A stretch of 64,000 nt of DNA. Source: Enterobacter mori (GTDB lineage Bacteria > Pseudomonadota > Gammaproteobacteria > Enterobacterales > Enterobacteriaceae). The notes under the pieces are model-generated. The model was given only the letters and a program-made list of their open reading frames with translations. It made no database searches and was not told the DNA's origin. Location of the stretch: NCBI RefSeq assembly GCF_025244905.1, contig NZ_CP104285.1, positions 1,178,001 through 1,242,000 on the forward strand, in the 5' to 3' direction. Shown here in pieces: positions 1 to 11,520 of the stretch (position 1 is the first letter of the stretch; each line of letters opens with the position of its first letter). The position numbers and the translations under genes were made by a program.

Positions 1-1515
1 CCCCTTCACGTTATCACGCACCACGATCTGGGTTTTGCCCTGGTCAACGAACACGTACGGCGAGTTATGCTGTAACTGTTCCTGCATCTTCTTATACAGA
101 TCCAGTCGCTTCGCCGGATCCGGCTCGGCAACCGCCGCCAGCGTGGCCTTGTTCAGCTCCGGGATTTTCCAGCCGTTAAGCCCGGCCACGGTGCTGGATT
201 TGCCGTCGTTCCACGCGAAGGCGCTGGCGTTAGAGTGGGCGTCGAAGTAGTCCGGGATCCACAGACGAATCGCCGCCTGATGCTGCTTCGCGCGCACGCG
301 GGCATACACCTGGCTCCCGGCGGCAGGCAGCAAATCGACCTTCACGCCGCCCTGGGCAAAGCTCGCCTGCATGGATTGCGCGATAGTGATAAACGGCGGC
401 TTGTTCTCCACGTCCAGCGTGAAGTGCGCGTCTTTAATGCCCGCTTTGGCGAGGATCGCTTTCGCTTTTGCCGGGTCAAACTTAAACGGATTATCTTCCA
501 GCGCGCCCGGCAGCCCGACCGGCAGGAAGCTCTGGTGGACAAAGTACTGGCCTTTCAGCAGGTCTTTGGTGATGCCGTCATAATCGACCAGCCAGCGGGA
601 GGCTTCCCAGAACGCCGGGTTGTTCAGCAGCGGGTTAGTGCTGTTGCCGGTGTTAAACACCAGGTAATTCTGCTCGGCGGAAGGAATGCTCAGCACCTTC
701 ACGCCCGGCTTGCCGTCCAGGGCGCTAATCTGGTCTGCACCCAGGTCGCGCGCCACGTCCGCGTCACCCTGCTGGATAAGCAGGCGGCGGGAGGCCGGGT
801 CGGGAACGTTTTTAATGATGATGCTCTTCAGCTTCGGCGCGCCGCCGGGGGCGGAGTCGTTGGCTTCCAGCACGATGGCCTGATGCGGCTGGTAGACGCG
901 CATTTTGAACGCGCCGCTGCCCGCCGAGTGCATTTTCAGCCACGCGTTGCCGAAGTCGTTATCCTTCACGTTCGCAGCAACCTGCTTTTCATCGACGATG
1001 GAGGCTATCGGCGTGGAGAGGATATTCAGCGCCACAGACGGGCTGACGTCCGCCGTCCAGTGAAGCGTAAGGGTGTGATCGTCCACCTTTTTCAGCTGGC
1101 TGGCGATGTTGCTGGAATCCCAGCCCAGCACGTTGAGGATAAAGGCCGGGGATTTGTTCAGCGTCACGGCGCGGGTATAAGAGAAGATCACGTCTTCCGG
1201 GCGCAGCGGGTTGCCGGAGGCGAATTTCGCATCGGGCTTAAGTTTAATCGTCAGGGTTTTTGCTGCCGCGTCGGCCTCCCAGCTTTCCGCCAGAATCGGG
1301 GTGATTTTTTCCGGGTTATCGCGGTCCGGCTGTACCAGACGCTGATACAGGCTCGGCACGGTCTGGATGCTGGAAAGCTCGTTGGCCTCGGCCGGGTCAA
1401 GGCTCACGATATCATCAAGACCCTGGGCGACAACCAGCGTGTTGGGCGGAGTAGCAGCGTGGGCAACGCCTGAGAGCGCAGCCAGCACCAGTAACGGCAG
1501 CAGTTTTTTAGTCAT
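1..1515 (-). CDS. ABC transporter substrate-binding protein, oligopeptide type (SBP_bac_5), partial
   Basis: The reading frame is open on the minus strand from ATG at 1515 to the window edge, 505 codons with no stop, so the C-terminus is missing. It begins with a typical signal peptide (MTKKLLPLLVLAALSGVAHA), and a CAGGGA ribosome site lies just upstream. The early part, with an AESWE then FASGNPLRPEDVIFSY pattern, is characteristic of periplasmic dipeptide/oligopeptide-binding proteins of the DppA/OppA class, which deliver peptides to an inner-membrane ABC permease. Family members are usually 510-540 residues, so little is probably lost. The rest of a transporter operon would lie left of the window. 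The exact ligand cannot be told. Confidence 0.85.
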   Translation of the reverse strand, partial: MTKKLLPLLVLAALSGVAHAATPPNTLVVAQGLDDIVSLDPAEANELSSIQTVPSLYQRLVQPDRDNPEKITPILAESWEADAAAKTLTIKLKPDAKFASGNPLRPEDVIFSYTRAVTLNKSPAFILNVLGWDSSNIASQLKKVDDHTLTLHWTADVSPSVALNILSTPIASIVDEKQVAANVKDNDFGNAWLKMHSAGSGAFKMRVYQPHQAIVLEANDSAPGGAPKLKSIIIKNVPDPASRRLLIQQGDADVARDLGADQISALDGKPGVKVLSIPSAEQNYLVFNTGNSTNPLLNNPAFWEASRWLVDYDGITKDLLKGQYFVHQSFLPVGLPGALEDNPFKFDPAKAKAILAKAGIKDAHFTLDVENKPPFITIAQSMQASFAQGGVKVDLLPAAGSQVYARVRAKQHQAAIRLWIPDYFDAHSNASAFAWNDGKSSTVAGLNGWKIPELNKATLAAVAEPDPAKRLDLYKKMQEQLQHNSPYVFVDQGKTQIVVRDNVKG

Positions 1516-1673
1516 AGCGATCCCTGAAAAAATATATTGTGATTGTTATATGCTTCGTTACGTTAGGCTGACTGAGGATTTCCTCAAAGTCGAAATTCTG
1601 CTTTGCTTATACCATCCGGGTATAACGCATACAGGCTGGTTATTAGGCGCTTATCTTCCTGGGAGTCACCGTC

Positions 1674-2372
1674 GTGCCCGAAATCAATCAACATGGTCAA
1701 ACCGTTAACGATATCGTCCCGGACTGGAAATGCGCCCGGGTCTTAACCCGCACGCCGCTGTTCGGCCAGTACTGCCGTCTGGAGCCGCTGGATGCTGACC
1801 GCCATTCGGCTGATTTGTTTGAAGCCTATGCGCTGGGTGACGACAGCGACTGGACGTGGCTTGCCAGTACTCAGCCCATGAGCGTTGAGGCCACGGCGCA
1901 CTGGGTGCTCGGAAAGGTGCTGGATGACGACCTGGTGCCCTTTGCCGTCATCGATCTGCGTACCGAAAAGGCGGTCGGGCTGGTGAGTTATATGGCGATT
2001 GAACGTTTTCAGGGCTCGGTGGAAATTGGTCACGTCACCTGGTCGCGTAAAATGAAAGGCACTCGTTTGGGTACCGAAGCGGTGTGGCTGCTGCTGAAAA
2101 ATGCCTTTGAGCATAAGTACCGTCGACTGGAATGGAAATGCGATTCGATGAACACCGCCTCACGAAATGCGGCGGAGCGGCTGGGGTTTATCTGGGAAGG
2201 TCGCCTGCGCCAGAAGCTGGTGCGCAAAGGGCGTAACCGCGACAGCGATATGCTTTCTATTATTGACGGCGAGTGGCCGCAAAGAGACGCCGAACTGCGC
2301 GCCTGGCTGGTGGGGGAGAATTTTGACGGGGAAGGGCGGCAGGTTAAGCGGCTTGAGGAGTTCCGGAAGTAA
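1674..2372 (+). CDS. GNAT-family N-acetyltransferase, RimJ/RimL type
   Basis: This 232-residue protein starts at GTG 1674, with GGGAG eight bases upstream. The order 'RLEPLDADRHSADLFEAYA' near the N-terminus, then GHVTWSRKMKGTRLGTEA and NTASRNAAERLGFIWEGRLRQ is the RimJ/RimL-like acetyl-CoA acyltransferase fold; the RxxGTE segment corresponds to the pyrophosphate-binding loop. The substrate (a protein N-terminus, amino acid or drug) cannot be read from the sequence. It stands alone, divergent from the peptide-binding protein gene and convergent with betA across a palindromic repeat. Confidence 0.8.
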   Translation: MPEINQHGQTVNDIVPDWKCARVLTRTPLFGQYCRLEPLDADRHSADLFEAYALGDDSDWTWLASTQPMSVEATAHWVLGKVLDDDLVPFAVIDLRTEKAVGLVSYMAIERFQGSVEIGHVTWSRKMKGTRLGTEAVWLLLKNAFEHKYRRLEWKCDSMNTASRNAAERLGFIWEGRLRQKLVRKGRNRDSDMLSIIDGEWPQRDAELRAWLVGENFDGEGRQVKRLEEFRK

Positions 2373-2380
2373 AAGGCTTA

Positions 2381-2450
2381 CCCCTCACCCCAAAGGGTAG
2401 AGGGTGTAATCGTCCCCTCTCCCCTTTGGGGAGAGGGTTAGGGTGAGGGG
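2381..2450. repeat. Palindromic CCCTCACCC/CCCTCTCCCC intergenic repeat, copy A
   Basis: CCCCTCACCC at the left end is matched by GGGTGAGGGG at the right end, with GTAGAGGG/CCCTCTCCCC arms inside and a GTGTAATCGT centre. The unit folds into a long hairpin in either strand. It lies between the convergent GNAT and betA genes. Near-identical units occur at 25091-25172 and 40121-40204, with diverged or half copies at 15457-15562 and 50440-50473. Confidence 0.85.
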
Positions 2451-2462
2451 AGCAGTTCGCAC

Positions 2463-4127
2463 TCAGCGGCGAACAGGCGCCCCGTTCGCCACATAATACG
2501 CCGCCGTGCTCTTCGCCAGCGGCTCGCGTCCGCGAATGGCGTCGGCAATCTTCTCGCCAATCATGATGGTGGTGGCGTTCAGGTTGCCGGTGATGATCTG
2601 CGGCATAATCGACGCATCCACCACTCGCAGTCCTTCCAGCCCGTGAACGCGGCCTTCTCCGTCGACCACCGCCATTTCGTCATAGCCCATCCTGCAGGTG
2701 CCGCACGGGTGGAAGGCGGTTTCCGCGTGGTTACGCACGAACTCGTCCAGCTGCTCGTCGGTCTGGCATTCGACGCCCGGGCTGATTTCACGACCGCGAT
2801 ACTTGTCCAGCGCGGGCTGGTGCATGATCTCGCGGGTGATGCGGATCGCGTCGCGGAACTCCTGCCAGTCCTGCTCGTGGGACATATAGTTGAACAGGAT
2901 CGCCGGGTGCTGGTGCGGATCGCGGGACTTGATGCGCACGTGCCCGCGGCTCGGGGAGCGCATGGAGCCGACGTGGCACTGGAAGCCGTGCTCTTTTACC
3001 GCGTTCGAGCCGTTGTAGTTAATCGCCACCGGCAGGAAGTGGTACTGGATGTTCGGCCACTCGAACTCTTCGCGGCTGCGGATAAACCCGCCCGCTTCGA
3101 AGTGGTTGCTCGCACCCACGCCGGTGCCGCCAAACAGCCACTCGGCGCCAATTTTCGGCTGGTTCCACCACTGCAGGGCAGGGTAGAGGGAGACCGGCTC
3201 TTTGCACTCGTACTGGAGGTACATCTCCAGGTGATCCTGCAGGTTTTCGCCTACGCCGGGCAGGTCGTGCACTAGCGGAATATCAAACTGCTTCAGCAGC
3301 TCTGCGCTGCCTACGCCGGAGCGCTGGAGGATCTGCGGGGAGGCAATAGCCCCTGCGCACAGTAGCACCTCTTTGTTCGCCGTCGCTTTGGATGGAATGG
3401 TGCTTTCACCCTCCAGCCACTCGACGCCCACCGCGCGCTTGCCGTCAAAAATAATGTGATCGGTCATGGCGTGGGTGCGGATGGTCAGGTTAGGACGCGG
3501 TTTCGCCTGGTCCAGATAGCCGCGCGCGGTGCTGGCGCGTCGGCCCTGCGGCGTGACGGTGCGGTCCATCGGGCCGAAGCCCTCCTGCTGATAGCCGTTG
3601 AGATCCTCGGTGCGCGGGTAGCCCGCCTGCACGCCCGCTTCCACCATCGCTTCAAACAGCGGGTTCACGCCCGGTTTCGAGGTAGTGACGCTCACCGGAC
3701 CGTCGCCGCCGTGGTAGTCGTTCGGCCCTACGTCGCGCGTTTCTGCCTTGCGGTAGTAGGGCAGGCAGTTGAGATAGCTCCAGTGCTCAAGGCCAGATTC
3801 TTTCGCCCAGTTGTCGAGATCCATCGCGTTACCGCGGATGTAGCACATGCCGTTGATCAGCGACGAGCCGCCCAGCCCTTTACCGCGCCCGCACTCCATG
3901 CGGCGGTTGTTCATATATGGCTCTGGCTCGGTTTCATACGCCCAGTTGTAGCGCTTGCCCTGCAGCGGAAACGCCAGCGCGGCGGGCATCTGGGTGCGGA
4001 AGTCAAAGCGATAATCCGGGCCGCCCGCCTCAAGCAGCAGGACGGTGGTGTTCGGATCTTCAGTCAGTCGCGTTGCCAGCACGTTGCCGGCAGAGCCGGC
4101 CCCGATAATGATGTAGTCAAATTGCAA
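2463..4127 (-). CDS. betA: Choline dehydrogenase BetA
   Basis: The 554-residue protein is near-identical in pattern to E. coli BetA. This FAD-dependent GMC-family enzyme of the inner membrane oxidises choline to betaine aldehyde and can go on to glycine betaine. The N-terminal [16 protein letters not shown] is the dinucleotide-binding loop. The C-terminal [10 protein letters not shown] carries the catalytic histidine, and [15 protein letters not shown] ends the FAD domain. The start chosen is TTG at 4127, because GGGAGG lies five bases upstream and the protein then begins QFDYII as in E. coli; the in-frame extension to 4172 has no good ribosome site. It is last in the betIBA operon, 13 bp after betB. 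Confidence 0.96.
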   Translation of the reverse strand: MQFDYIIIGAGSAGNVLATRLTEDPNTTVLLLEAGGPDYRFDFRTQMPAALAFPLQGKRYNWAYETEPEPYMNNRRMECGRGKGLGGSSLINGMCYIRGNAMDLDNWAKESGLEHWSYLNCLPYYRKAETRDVGPNDYHGGDGPVSVTTSKPGVNPLFEAMVEAGVQAGYPRTEDLNGYQQEGFGPMDRTVTPQGRRASTARGYLDQAKPRPNLTIRTHAMTDHIIFDGKRAVGVEWLEGESTIPSKATANKEVLLCAGAIASPQILQRSGVGSAELLKQFDIPLVHDLPGVGENLQDHLEMYLQYECKEPVSLYPALQWWNQPKIGAEWLFGGTGVGASNHFEAGGFIRSREEFEWPNIQYHFLPVAINYNGSNAVKEHGFQCHVGSMRSPSRGHVRIKSRDPHQHPAILFNYMSHEQDWQEFRDAIRITREIMHQPALDKYRGREISPGVECQTDEQLDEFVRNHAETAFHPCGTCRMGYDEMAVVDGEGRVHGLEGLRVVDASIMPQIITGNLNATTIMIGEKIADAIRGREPLAKSTAAYYVANGAPVRR

Positions 4128-4140
4128 ATAAACCTCCCGG

Positions 4141-5613
4141 TTAAAATATGGACTGGAATTTACCCATCTCAACCTGGATGGACTTCACCTGGGTGTAGCT
4201 CTGCAGCGTCATCACGCCGTTCTCGCGGCCAATGCCGGAGTGCTTGTAGCCGCCCACCGGCATCTCCGCGGCGGATTCACCCCAGGTGTTGATCCAGCAG
4301 ATGCCCGCTTCGAGCTGATGAATAGCGCCGTGGGCGCGGTTCAGATCGGCGGTGACGATGCCCGCCGCCAGGCCGTAGTCGGTGTCGTTGGCGCGGCGAA
4401 TGGCTTCCTCGTCGGTGTTATAGGTGAGAATGGACATCACCGGCCCGAAGATCTCCTCGCGCACGATGGTCATTTCGTCGGTGCAGTCGGTGAACACGGT
4501 CGGGGCCACCCACGCGCCGTTGTCAAAGCCTTCGCCCTTCAGCGCGTCGCCGCCGCACAGGACGCGCGCGCCTTCCTCTTTGCCTTTGGCGATGTAGCGC
4601 AGCACGCTGTCGCGGTGCGGGAAGCTGACCATCGGGCCAAAGTTGGTGCGTTCATCGAACAGATCGCCCGCGCGGATGCGGCCCACGCGCTCAACGATTT
4701 TCTGCTCAAACGCGGCCTTAAACTTCGCGGGTACGAACACGCGGGTGCCGTTGGTGCACACCTGGCCGGAGCTGAAGAAGTTCGCCATCATCGCGATGTC
4801 AGCCGCGAGATCGAGATCCGCATCGTCGAAAATAATTAGCGGAGATTTGCCGCCCAGCTCCATCGTCACCTCTTTCAGGGACGAGGCCGCCGAGTTGGCC
4901 ATCACCTTCTTGCCGCTGGCGACGCCGCCGGTGAAGGAGACTTTGGCGATGCCCGGATGCTCGGTCAGGTACTGGCCGGTCTCCGCGCCCACGCCCGGCA
5001 GGACGTTAAACACGCCGTCCGGCACGCCCGCTTCGGTGTAGATCTCCGCAAGCTTCAGGGCGGTGAGCGGCGTCACTTCGCTCGGCTTGAAGATCATCGC
5101 GTTGCCCGCCGCCAGCGCCGGGGCCGATTTCCACAGGGCGATCTGGATCGGGTAGTTCCACGCGCCGATGCCCGCTACCACGCCCAGCGGCTCGCGGCGG
5201 GTGTAGACGAATGAGGTGTCGCGCAGCGGGATCTGGCTGCCTTCCAGCGCCGGGATCAGCCCCGCGTAGTACTCCAGCACGTCCGCGCCGGTGACGATGT
5301 CGACGGTTGAGGTTTCGGAATACGCTTTACCGGTGTCGAGGGTTTCCAGCTTTGCGAGCTCGTCGTTGCGCTCGCGCAGGATATCGACGGCGCGACGCAG
5401 GATGCGCGAGCGCTCCATGGCGGTCATCGCCGCCCAGATTTTTTGCCCGCGCGTTGCGCTTTCTACGGCGCGGTCGACGTCTTCGCGCCCGGCGGCCTGC
5501 ACGCTCGCCAGGACTTCACCGTTGGCCGGGTTGATGGTCTCGAAGGTGCGACCGCTGGTGGCGGATGTATAACCACCATTGATATAAAGCTGCTGTTCTG
5601 CCATTCGGGACAT
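4141..5613 (-). CDS. betB: Betaine aldehyde dehydrogenase BetB
   Basis: At 490 residues it has the same length as E. coli BetB. It uses NAD(P)+ to oxidise betaine aldehyde to glycine betaine in the cytoplasm. The aldehyde dehydrogenase signatures are present: MELGGKSP with the general-base glutamate, and [10 protein letters not shown] with the nucleophile at Cys286. The WINTWGE segment near the C-terminus is also typical. The gene lies between betI (13 bp upstream) and betA and is co-transcribed with them, presumably under BetI repression relieved by choline. Confidence 0.96.
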   Translation of the reverse strand: MSRMAEQQLYINGGYTSATSGRTFETINPANGEVLASVQAAGREDVDRAVESATRGQKIWAAMTAMERSRILRRAVDILRERNDELAKLETLDTGKAYSETSTVDIVTGADVLEYYAGLIPALEGSQIPLRDTSFVYTRREPLGVVAGIGAWNYPIQIALWKSAPALAAGNAMIFKPSEVTPLTALKLAEIYTEAGVPDGVFNVLPGVGAETGQYLTEHPGIAKVSFTGGVASGKKVMANSAASSLKEVTMELGGKSPLIIFDDADLDLAADIAMMANFFSSGQVCTNGTRVFVPAKFKAAFEQKIVERVGRIRAGDLFDERTNFGPMVSFPHRDSVLRYIAKGKEEGARVLCGGDALKGEGFDNGAWVAPTVFTDCTDEMTIVREEIFGPVMSILTYNTDEEAIRRANDTDYGLAAGIVTADLNRAHGAIHQLEAGICWINTWGESAAEMPVGGYKHSGIGRENGVMTLQSYTQVKSIQVEMGKFQSIF

Positions 5614-5626
5614 AAATTCTCCTCGG

Positions 5627-6214
5627 TTAGTCGGTCGGTAAATGCTGGCTGATAAAGTGGCTGGTGAGCGACTGCGCCAGGGTTTTATCCAGCGGCTTGC
5701 CGCTCAGCGCGGCGCGCAGCCACAGCCCGTCAATCAGCGCGGCGAGCCCGTAGCCCGCCTCTTCGGCCTGTTTGCGGGGCAGCTCGCGGCGGAACTCGTA
5801 CACCAGGTTCGACAGCAGGCGGCGGCTGCTCACCTGCTGTAAACGGTAGAGCATCGGCTGGTGCATGCTGCTCGCCCAGAAGGCCAGCCAGGCCTTCATC
5901 GCCGCGCTGCTGATTTGCGTTTCATCAAAGTTGCCGCCGACAATCGCCTGCAAACGCTGCTCTGCGCTGCCGTCCGGCAGGGCGTGCAGGCGGCTTAATA
6001 CCGCATCGCGCAGCTGGCCGGTGATGTCGCGCATGGTCGCTTCCAGCAGACCGTTTTTGTCTTTGAAATAGTGGCTGATGATACCCGTGGACACGCCCGC
6101 CCGACGGGCGATCTGCGCGATGGTCGCGTCATGCATTCCCACTTCATTTATTGCTTCCAGCGTGGCGTCGATTAGCTGCCTGCGCCGGATCGGCTGCATC
6201 CCCACTTTGGGCAT
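5627..6214 (-). CDS. betI: TetR-family choline-responsive repressor BetI
   Basis: The 195-residue TetR-family repressor of the bet genes starts at ATG 6214 ([15 protein letters not shown]), as in E. coli; an upstream in-frame ATG at 6232 would add six residues with no family support. The N-terminal helix-turn-helix is [19 protein letters not shown], and the C-terminal domain binds choline in the family. It is first in betI-betB-betA and divergent from betT across a gap of 128 bp that contains a palindromic operator candidate. Confidence 0.95.
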   Translation of the reverse strand: MPKVGMQPIRRRQLIDATLEAINEVGMHDATIAQIARRAGVSTGIISHYFKDKNGLLEATMRDITGQLRDAVLSRLHALPDGSAEQRLQAIVGGNFDETQISSAAMKAWLAFWASSMHQPMLYRLQQVSSRRLLSNLVYEFRRELPRKQAEEAGYGLAALIDGLWLRAALSGKPLDKTLAQSLTSHFISQHLPTD

Positions 6215-6263
6215 TGTTGCCACTCCATTCATCAGCGTTGGTTATACATTAAAGCGGTTTTTG

Positions 6264-6277
6264 ATTGGACGTTCAAT
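6264..6277. promoter_or_regulatory. Candidate BetI operator in the betI-betT gap
   Basis: ATTGGACGTTCAAT is an imperfect palindrome of 14 bp, 12 of 14 positions symmetric, halfway between the divergent betI and betT starts. BetI is known to bind such a region in E. coli. Assignment to BetI rests on position and symmetry only. Confidence 0.5.
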
Positions 6278-6342
6278 ATAAAATGTGTCTTAATTGTTGC
6301 GGATTTGGATTTTAATAGTTACAAAAACAGTGGGGATACTGG

Positions 6343-8376
6343 ATGACAGACCTTTCACAGGACAGAGAAAAAGACAAAATCAACCCGGTCGTTTTTTATA
6401 CGTCCGCCGGGCTGATTTTGTTGTTTTCCCTGACAACCATCTTCTTTCGTGATTTTTCTGCCGAGTGGATTGGCCGCACCCTGAACTGGGTGTCGAAGAC
6501 CTTCGGCTGGTACTACCTGCTGGCGGCGACGCTCTATATCGTCTTCGTCGTCTGCATTGCCTGCTCGCGCTTCGGCTCCGTGAAGCTCGGGCCCGAGCAG
6601 TCCAAGCCCGAGTTCAGCCTGCTGAGCTGGGCCGCGATGCTGTTTGCCGCGGGCATCGGCATCGACCTAATGTTCTTCTCCGTGGCGGAACCGGTCACGC
6701 AATATATGCAGCCGCCGGAAGGGGCAGGGCAGACGATGGAGGCCGCGCGCCAGGCGATGGTCTGGACGCTGTTCCACTACGGTCTGACCGGCTGGTCGAT
6801 GTATGCCCTGATGGGCATGGCGCTCGGATACTTTAGCTATCGTTATAATTTGCCCCTCACCATTCGCTCGGCGCTGTATCCGATTTTCGGTAAAAAAATT
6901 AACGGCCCGATTGGCCACAGCGTAGACATTGCAGCGGTAATCGGCACCATCTTCGGTATCGCGACGACGCTCGGGATTGGCGTGGTGCAGCTCAATTACG
7001 GGCTGAGTGTGCTGTTTGATATCCCGGATTCCATGGCGGCGAAAGCGGCGCTGATTGCGCTCTCCGTCATTATCGCCACCATCTCGGTGACCTCCGGCGT
7101 GGATAAAGGCATCCGCGTGCTGTCTGAGCTGAACGTGGCGCTGGCGCTGGGGCTGATCCTGTTCGTACTGTTTATGGGCGATACCTCGTTCCTGCTCAAT
7201 GCCTTAGTGCTGAACGTAGGCGACTACGTAAACCGCTTTATGGGCATGACGCTGAACAGCTTCGCTTTTGACCGCCCGGTAGAGTGGATGAACAACTGGA
7301 CGCTGTTCTTCTGGGCGTGGTGGGTGGCGTGGTCGCCGTTTGTCGGCCTGTTCCTGGCGCGTATTTCGCGCGGGCGCACCATCCGCCAGTTCGTGATGGG
7401 CACGCTGATCATCCCGTTCACCTTTACCCTGCTGTGGCTGTCGATTTTCGGCAACAGCGCGCTGCACGAGATCATCCACGGCAATGCGACCTTCGCGCAG
7501 GAAGCGATGGCGCACCCGGAGCGCGGCTTCTACAGCCTGCTGGCGCAGTATCCGGCGTTCACCTTCAGCGCCTCGGTGGCGACCATCACCGGCCTGCTGT
7601 TTTACGTCACCTCGGCGGATTCCGGCGCGCTGGTGCTGGGGAACTTCACCTCGAAGCTCAAAGACATCAACAGCGACGCGCCGAACTGGCTGCGCATCTT
7701 CTGGTCCGTCGCCATTGGCCTGCTGACGCTCGGCATGCTGATGACCAACGGCATCTCGGCGTTGCAGAACACCACGGTGATCATGGGTCTGCCGTTCAGC
7801 TTCGTGATCTTCTTCGTGATGGCCGGGCTGTATAAATCGCTTAAGGTGGAAGACTACCGCCGCGTCAGCGCCAGCCGCGACACCGCCCCGCGTCCGCTGG
7901 GCGCGCAGGACAGGCTGAGCTGGAAGAAACGCCTCTCGCGCCTGATGAACTACCCGGGCACGCGCTACACCAAACAGATGATGGAGACGGTCTGCTTCCC
8001 GGCGATGGAAGAGGTGGCGCAGGAGCTGAAGCTCCGCGGCGCCTACGTGGAGCTGAAAAAACTGCCGCCAGAGGAGGGCGAAACCCTGGGACACCTGGAT
8101 CTGCTGGTGCACATGGGCGACGAGCAGAACTTTATCTATCAGATCTGGCCGCAGCAGTATTCGGTGCCCGGGTTTACCTACCGGGCGCGCAGCGGGAAGT
8201 CGACCTACTACCGGCTTGAGACCTTCCTGCTGGAAGGGAGCCAGGGGAATGATTTGATGGATTACAGCAAGGAGCAGGTGATCACGGACATTCTGGACCA
8301 GTATGAACGGCACCTGAACTTTATCCATCTGCACAGGGAAGCGCCGGGGAATAGCGTGATGTTCCCGGATGTCTAA
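6343..8376 (+). CDS. betT: High-affinity choline transporter BetT (BCCT family)
   Basis: This 677-residue betaine/choline/carnitine transporter imports choline with protons to feed BetA and BetB. The BCCT core of about 12 membrane segments fills residues 20-500. Tryptophan-rich signature segments are clear, for example LFFWAWWVAWSPFVGLFLAR. A hydrophilic C-terminal tail of about 170 residues follows, the part linked to osmotic regulation in E. coli BetT. The ATG at 6343 has a GGGGA site seven bases upstream. It is transcribed away from betIBA and followed by a REP element now split by an insertion sequence. Confidence 0.95.
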   Translation: MTDLSQDREKDKINPVVFYTSAGLILLFSLTTIFFRDFSAEWIGRTLNWVSKTFGWYYLLAATLYIVFVVCIACSRFGSVKLGPEQSKPEFSLLSWAAMLFAAGIGIDLMFFSVAEPVTQYMQPPEGAGQTMEAARQAMVWTLFHYGLTGWSMYALMGMALGYFSYRYNLPLTIRSALYPIFGKKINGPIGHSVDIAAVIGTIFGIATTLGIGVVQLNYGLSVLFDIPDSMAAKAALIALSVIIATISVTSGVDKGIRVLSELNVALALGLILFVLFMGDTSFLLNALVLNVGDYVNRFMGMTLNSFAFDRPVEWMNNWTLFFWAWWVAWSPFVGLFLARISRGRTIRQFVMGTLIIPFTFTLLWLSIFGNSALHEIIHGNATFAQEAMAHPERGFYSLLAQYPAFTFSASVATITGLLFYVTSADSGALVLGNFTSKLKDINSDAPNWLRIFWSVAIGLLTLGMLMTNGISALQNTTVIMGLPFSFVIFFVMAGLYKSLKVEDYRRVSASRDTAPRPLGAQDRLSWKKRLSRLMNYPGTRYTKQMMETVCFPAMEEVAQELKLRGAYVELKKLPPEEGETLGHLDLLVHMGDEQNFIYQIWPQQYSVPGFTYRARSGKSTYYRLETFLLEGSQGNDLMDYSKEQVITDILDQYERHLNFIHLHREAPGNSVMFPDV

Positions 8377-8460
8377 TTGATGGCAAACCCCTGTCGTTAA
8401 CAATCCAGCCATCTTTCTTGCCGGGTGGCGCTGCGCTTACCCGGCCTTGTATTATCCTCC

Positions 8461-9627
<1,167 letters not shown>

Positions 9628-9704
9628 CAGTATCTACAAAACTGCCTTACCGTAGGCCTGATAAGCGAAGCGCCATCAGGCACGCCCTTCATTGACATAA
9701 CTTT

Positions 9705-9723
9705 AATGATAACCATTTTCATT
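9705..9723. promoter_or_regulatory. Fur-box-like site upstream of sitA
   Basis: AATGATAACCATTTTCATT resembles the 19-bp Fur consensus GATAATGATAATCATTATC. A TTGACA-like -35 at 9692-9697 precedes it. Fur with Fe(II) represses sit operons in related bacteria. Confidence 0.7.
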
Positions 9724-9727
9724 TAAA

Positions 9728-9743
9728 TATAGCCTGTGCTATA
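9728..9743. promoter_or_regulatory. MntR-box-like palindrome upstream of sitA
   Basis: TATAGC-CTGT-GCTATA is a perfect 6+6 palindrome with a 4-bp spacer, matching the MntR pattern (ATAGC-N4-GCTAT) known from E. coli and Salmonella manganese genes. It is embedded in a larger 12-bp inverted repeat, AGCCTGTGCTAT (9731-9742) with ATAGCACAGGCT (9748-9759), giving a second overlapping half-site arrangement. Confidence 0.7.
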
Positions 9744-9799
9744 CCTTATAGCACAGGCTAATTTTGCTTTGAATTTAATCACCTCGGGAGACTTCTGCG

Positions 9800-10711
9800 A
9801 TGCACCCACTGCAAGGATTGAAGCGTCTGTTGCTCGGCGCGCTGCTCATGACTGCGACCACGACCGGCGCGCTGGCAGTTGAAAAGTTTCAGGTTATCAC
9901 TACCTTTACCGTTATCGCTGATATGGCGAAAAACGTGGCGGGGGATGCCGCAGAGGTCACCTCCATCACTAAACCGGGCGCGGAAATCCACGAGTACCAG
10001 CCCACCCCGGGCGATATCAAACGCGCGCAGAAGGCGCAGCTAATTCTGGCGAACGGCATGAATCTGGAACTCTGGTTCCAGCGCTTTTATCAGCACCTGA
10101 ACGGCGTGCCGGAGGTCATTGTCACCAAAGGCATCACCCCGATGGGTATCAGCGAAGGACCGTATAACGGCAAGCCCAACCCGCACGCGTGGATGTCGCC
10201 GGACAACGCCCTGATTTACGTCGATAACATCCGCGACGCGCTGGTGAAATACGATCCGGCCAACGCGCAGACGTACCAACGCAATGCGGAAGCCTACAAG
10301 CAGAAGATCACCGCCACCCTCGAACCGCTGCGTAAGCAGGTTGCGGAGATCCCGGAAGACAAACGCTGGATGGTGACCAGCGAAGGTGCCTTCTCCTATC
10401 TGGCGCGGGATCTGGGAATGAAAGAGCTTTACCTGTGGCCGATCAACGCCGATCAGCAGGGCACGCCCCAGCAGGTGCGCAAGGTGATCGACCTGGTGAA
10501 AAAACATCACATCCCGGCGGTGTTCAGCGAAAGTACGGTCTCCGATAAGCCCGCGCGTCAGGTAGCGCGGGAAACCGACACCCACTATGGCGGCGTGCTG
10601 TACGTCGACTCCCTGAGCGCGGAAAACGGCCCGGTGCCGACCTATATCGATCTGCTGAACGTCACCACCCGCACGCTGGTGCAGGGCATCCGCGACGGGA
10701 TGAAGGAGTAA
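9800..10711 (+). CDS. sitA: Periplasmic Mn/Fe-binding protein SitA
   Basis: A 303-residue cluster A-I metal-binding lipoprotein-like protein with a signal peptide ending near TTTGALA. The expected metal ligands are visible: His in [11 protein letters not shown], His in [10 protein letters not shown], Glu in VTSEGAFSY and Asp in LYVDSLS. SitA captures Mn(II) and Fe(II) for the SitBCD ABC transporter. It is first in the operon and starts two bases before sitB ends the gap; Fur-like and MntR-like sites lie within 100 bp upstream. The operon sits directly downstream of the IS621-like element. Confidence 0.94.
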   Translation: MHPLQGLKRLLLGALLMTATTTGALAVEKFQVITTFTVIADMAKNVAGDAAEVTSITKPGAEIHEYQPTPGDIKRAQKAQLILANGMNLELWFQRFYQHLNGVPEVIVTKGITPMGISEGPYNGKPNPHAWMSPDNALIYVDNIRDALVKYDPANAQTYQRNAEAYKQKITATLEPLRKQVAEIPEDKRWMVTSEGAFSYLARDLGMKELYLWPINADQQGTPQQVRKVIDLVKKHHIPAVFSESTVSDKPARQVARETDTHYGGVLYVDSLSAENGPVPTYIDLLNVTTRTLVQGIRDGMKE

Positions 10712-10713
10712 GC

Positions 10714-11520
10714 ATGCAGAAAGGGATTGTTGTAACCGACGTGACCGTGACTTATCGCAACGGCCACACGGCGCTGCGCGACGCGTCGTTCAGCGTGCCG
10801 TGCGGATCGATTGCCGCCCTGGTGGGCGTGAACGGTTCCGGCAAGTCCACGCTGTTTAAGGCGGTGATGGGCTTTGTGCGGGCGGCGAGCGGCACCATCA
10901 CCATTCAGGGGCTGCCGCCACACCGGGCGCTGCGTCAGAACCTGGTCGCCTACGTGCCGCAGTCGGAAGAGGTTGACTGGTCGTTTCCGGTGCTGGTTGA
11001 AGATGTGGTGATGATGGGCCGCTACGGGCACATGGGGTTTTTGCGTCGGCCCAAAGATCGCGACAGGCAAATCGTGACGGACGCCCTGAAGCGCGTGGAT
11101 ATGCTTGAGCTGCGTCATCGGCAGATTGGTGAACTGTCCGGCGGGCAGAAGAAACGCGTGTTTCTGGCGCGGGCGATTGCCCAGCAGGGCGAGGTGATCC
11201 TGCTCGACGAGCCGTTTACCGGCGTGGATGTCAAAACCGAAGCCAGGATCATCAGCCTGCTGCGCGAGCTTCGCGACGAGGGCAAAACGATGCTGGTCTC
11301 GACCCATAACCTGGGCTCGGTCTCGGAGTTTTGTGATTACACGGTGATGGTCAAGGGCACCGTGCTGGCGAGCGGCCCGACGGAAACCACCTTTACCGCC
11401 GAGAATCTCGAGCGCGCCTTCAGCGGCGTGCTGCGCCACGTGGTGCTCAGCGGCTCGGAAGATCGCATTATTACCGACGACGAACGCCCCTTCGTGACGC
11501 ACCGACAGGAGGCCAAATGA
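10714..11520 (+). CDS. sitB: Mn/Fe ABC transporter ATPase SitB
   Basis: This 268-residue ATPase powers metal uptake. The Walker A motif is GVNGSGKST (near residue 40), the signature is LSGGQKKRV and Walker B is [11 protein letters not shown], followed by the switch histidine in VSTHNL. The ATG lies two bases after the sitA stop, and its stop overlaps the sitC start (ATGA), so the operon is translationally coupled. Confidence 0.94.
   Translation: MQKGIVVTDVTVTYRNGHTALRDASFSVPCGSIAALVGVNGSGKSTLFKAVMGFVRAASGTITIQGLPPHRALRQNLVAYVPQSEEVDWSFPVLVEDVVMMGRYGHMGFLRRPKDRDRQIVTDALKRVDMLELRHRQIGELSGGQKKRVFLARAIAQQGEVILLDEPFTGVDVKTEARIISLLRELRDEGKTMLVSTHNLGSVSEFCDYTVMVKGTVLASGPTETTFTAENLERAFSGVLRHVVLSGSEDRIITDDERPFVTHRQEAK

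Noticed and set aside
4128..4172. Upstream start for betA adding 15 residues
   Set aside because: There is no ribosome site for it, whereas GGGAGG is well placed before the TTG at 4127.
7204..8412. Long open frame of 402 codons antisense to betT, and similar long antisense frames at 20972-22312 and 31211-32539
   Set aside because: They lie fully opposite strongly supported genes, have arginine- and histidine-rich compositions typical of reverse-strand shadows of GC-rich genes, and lack ribosome sites.
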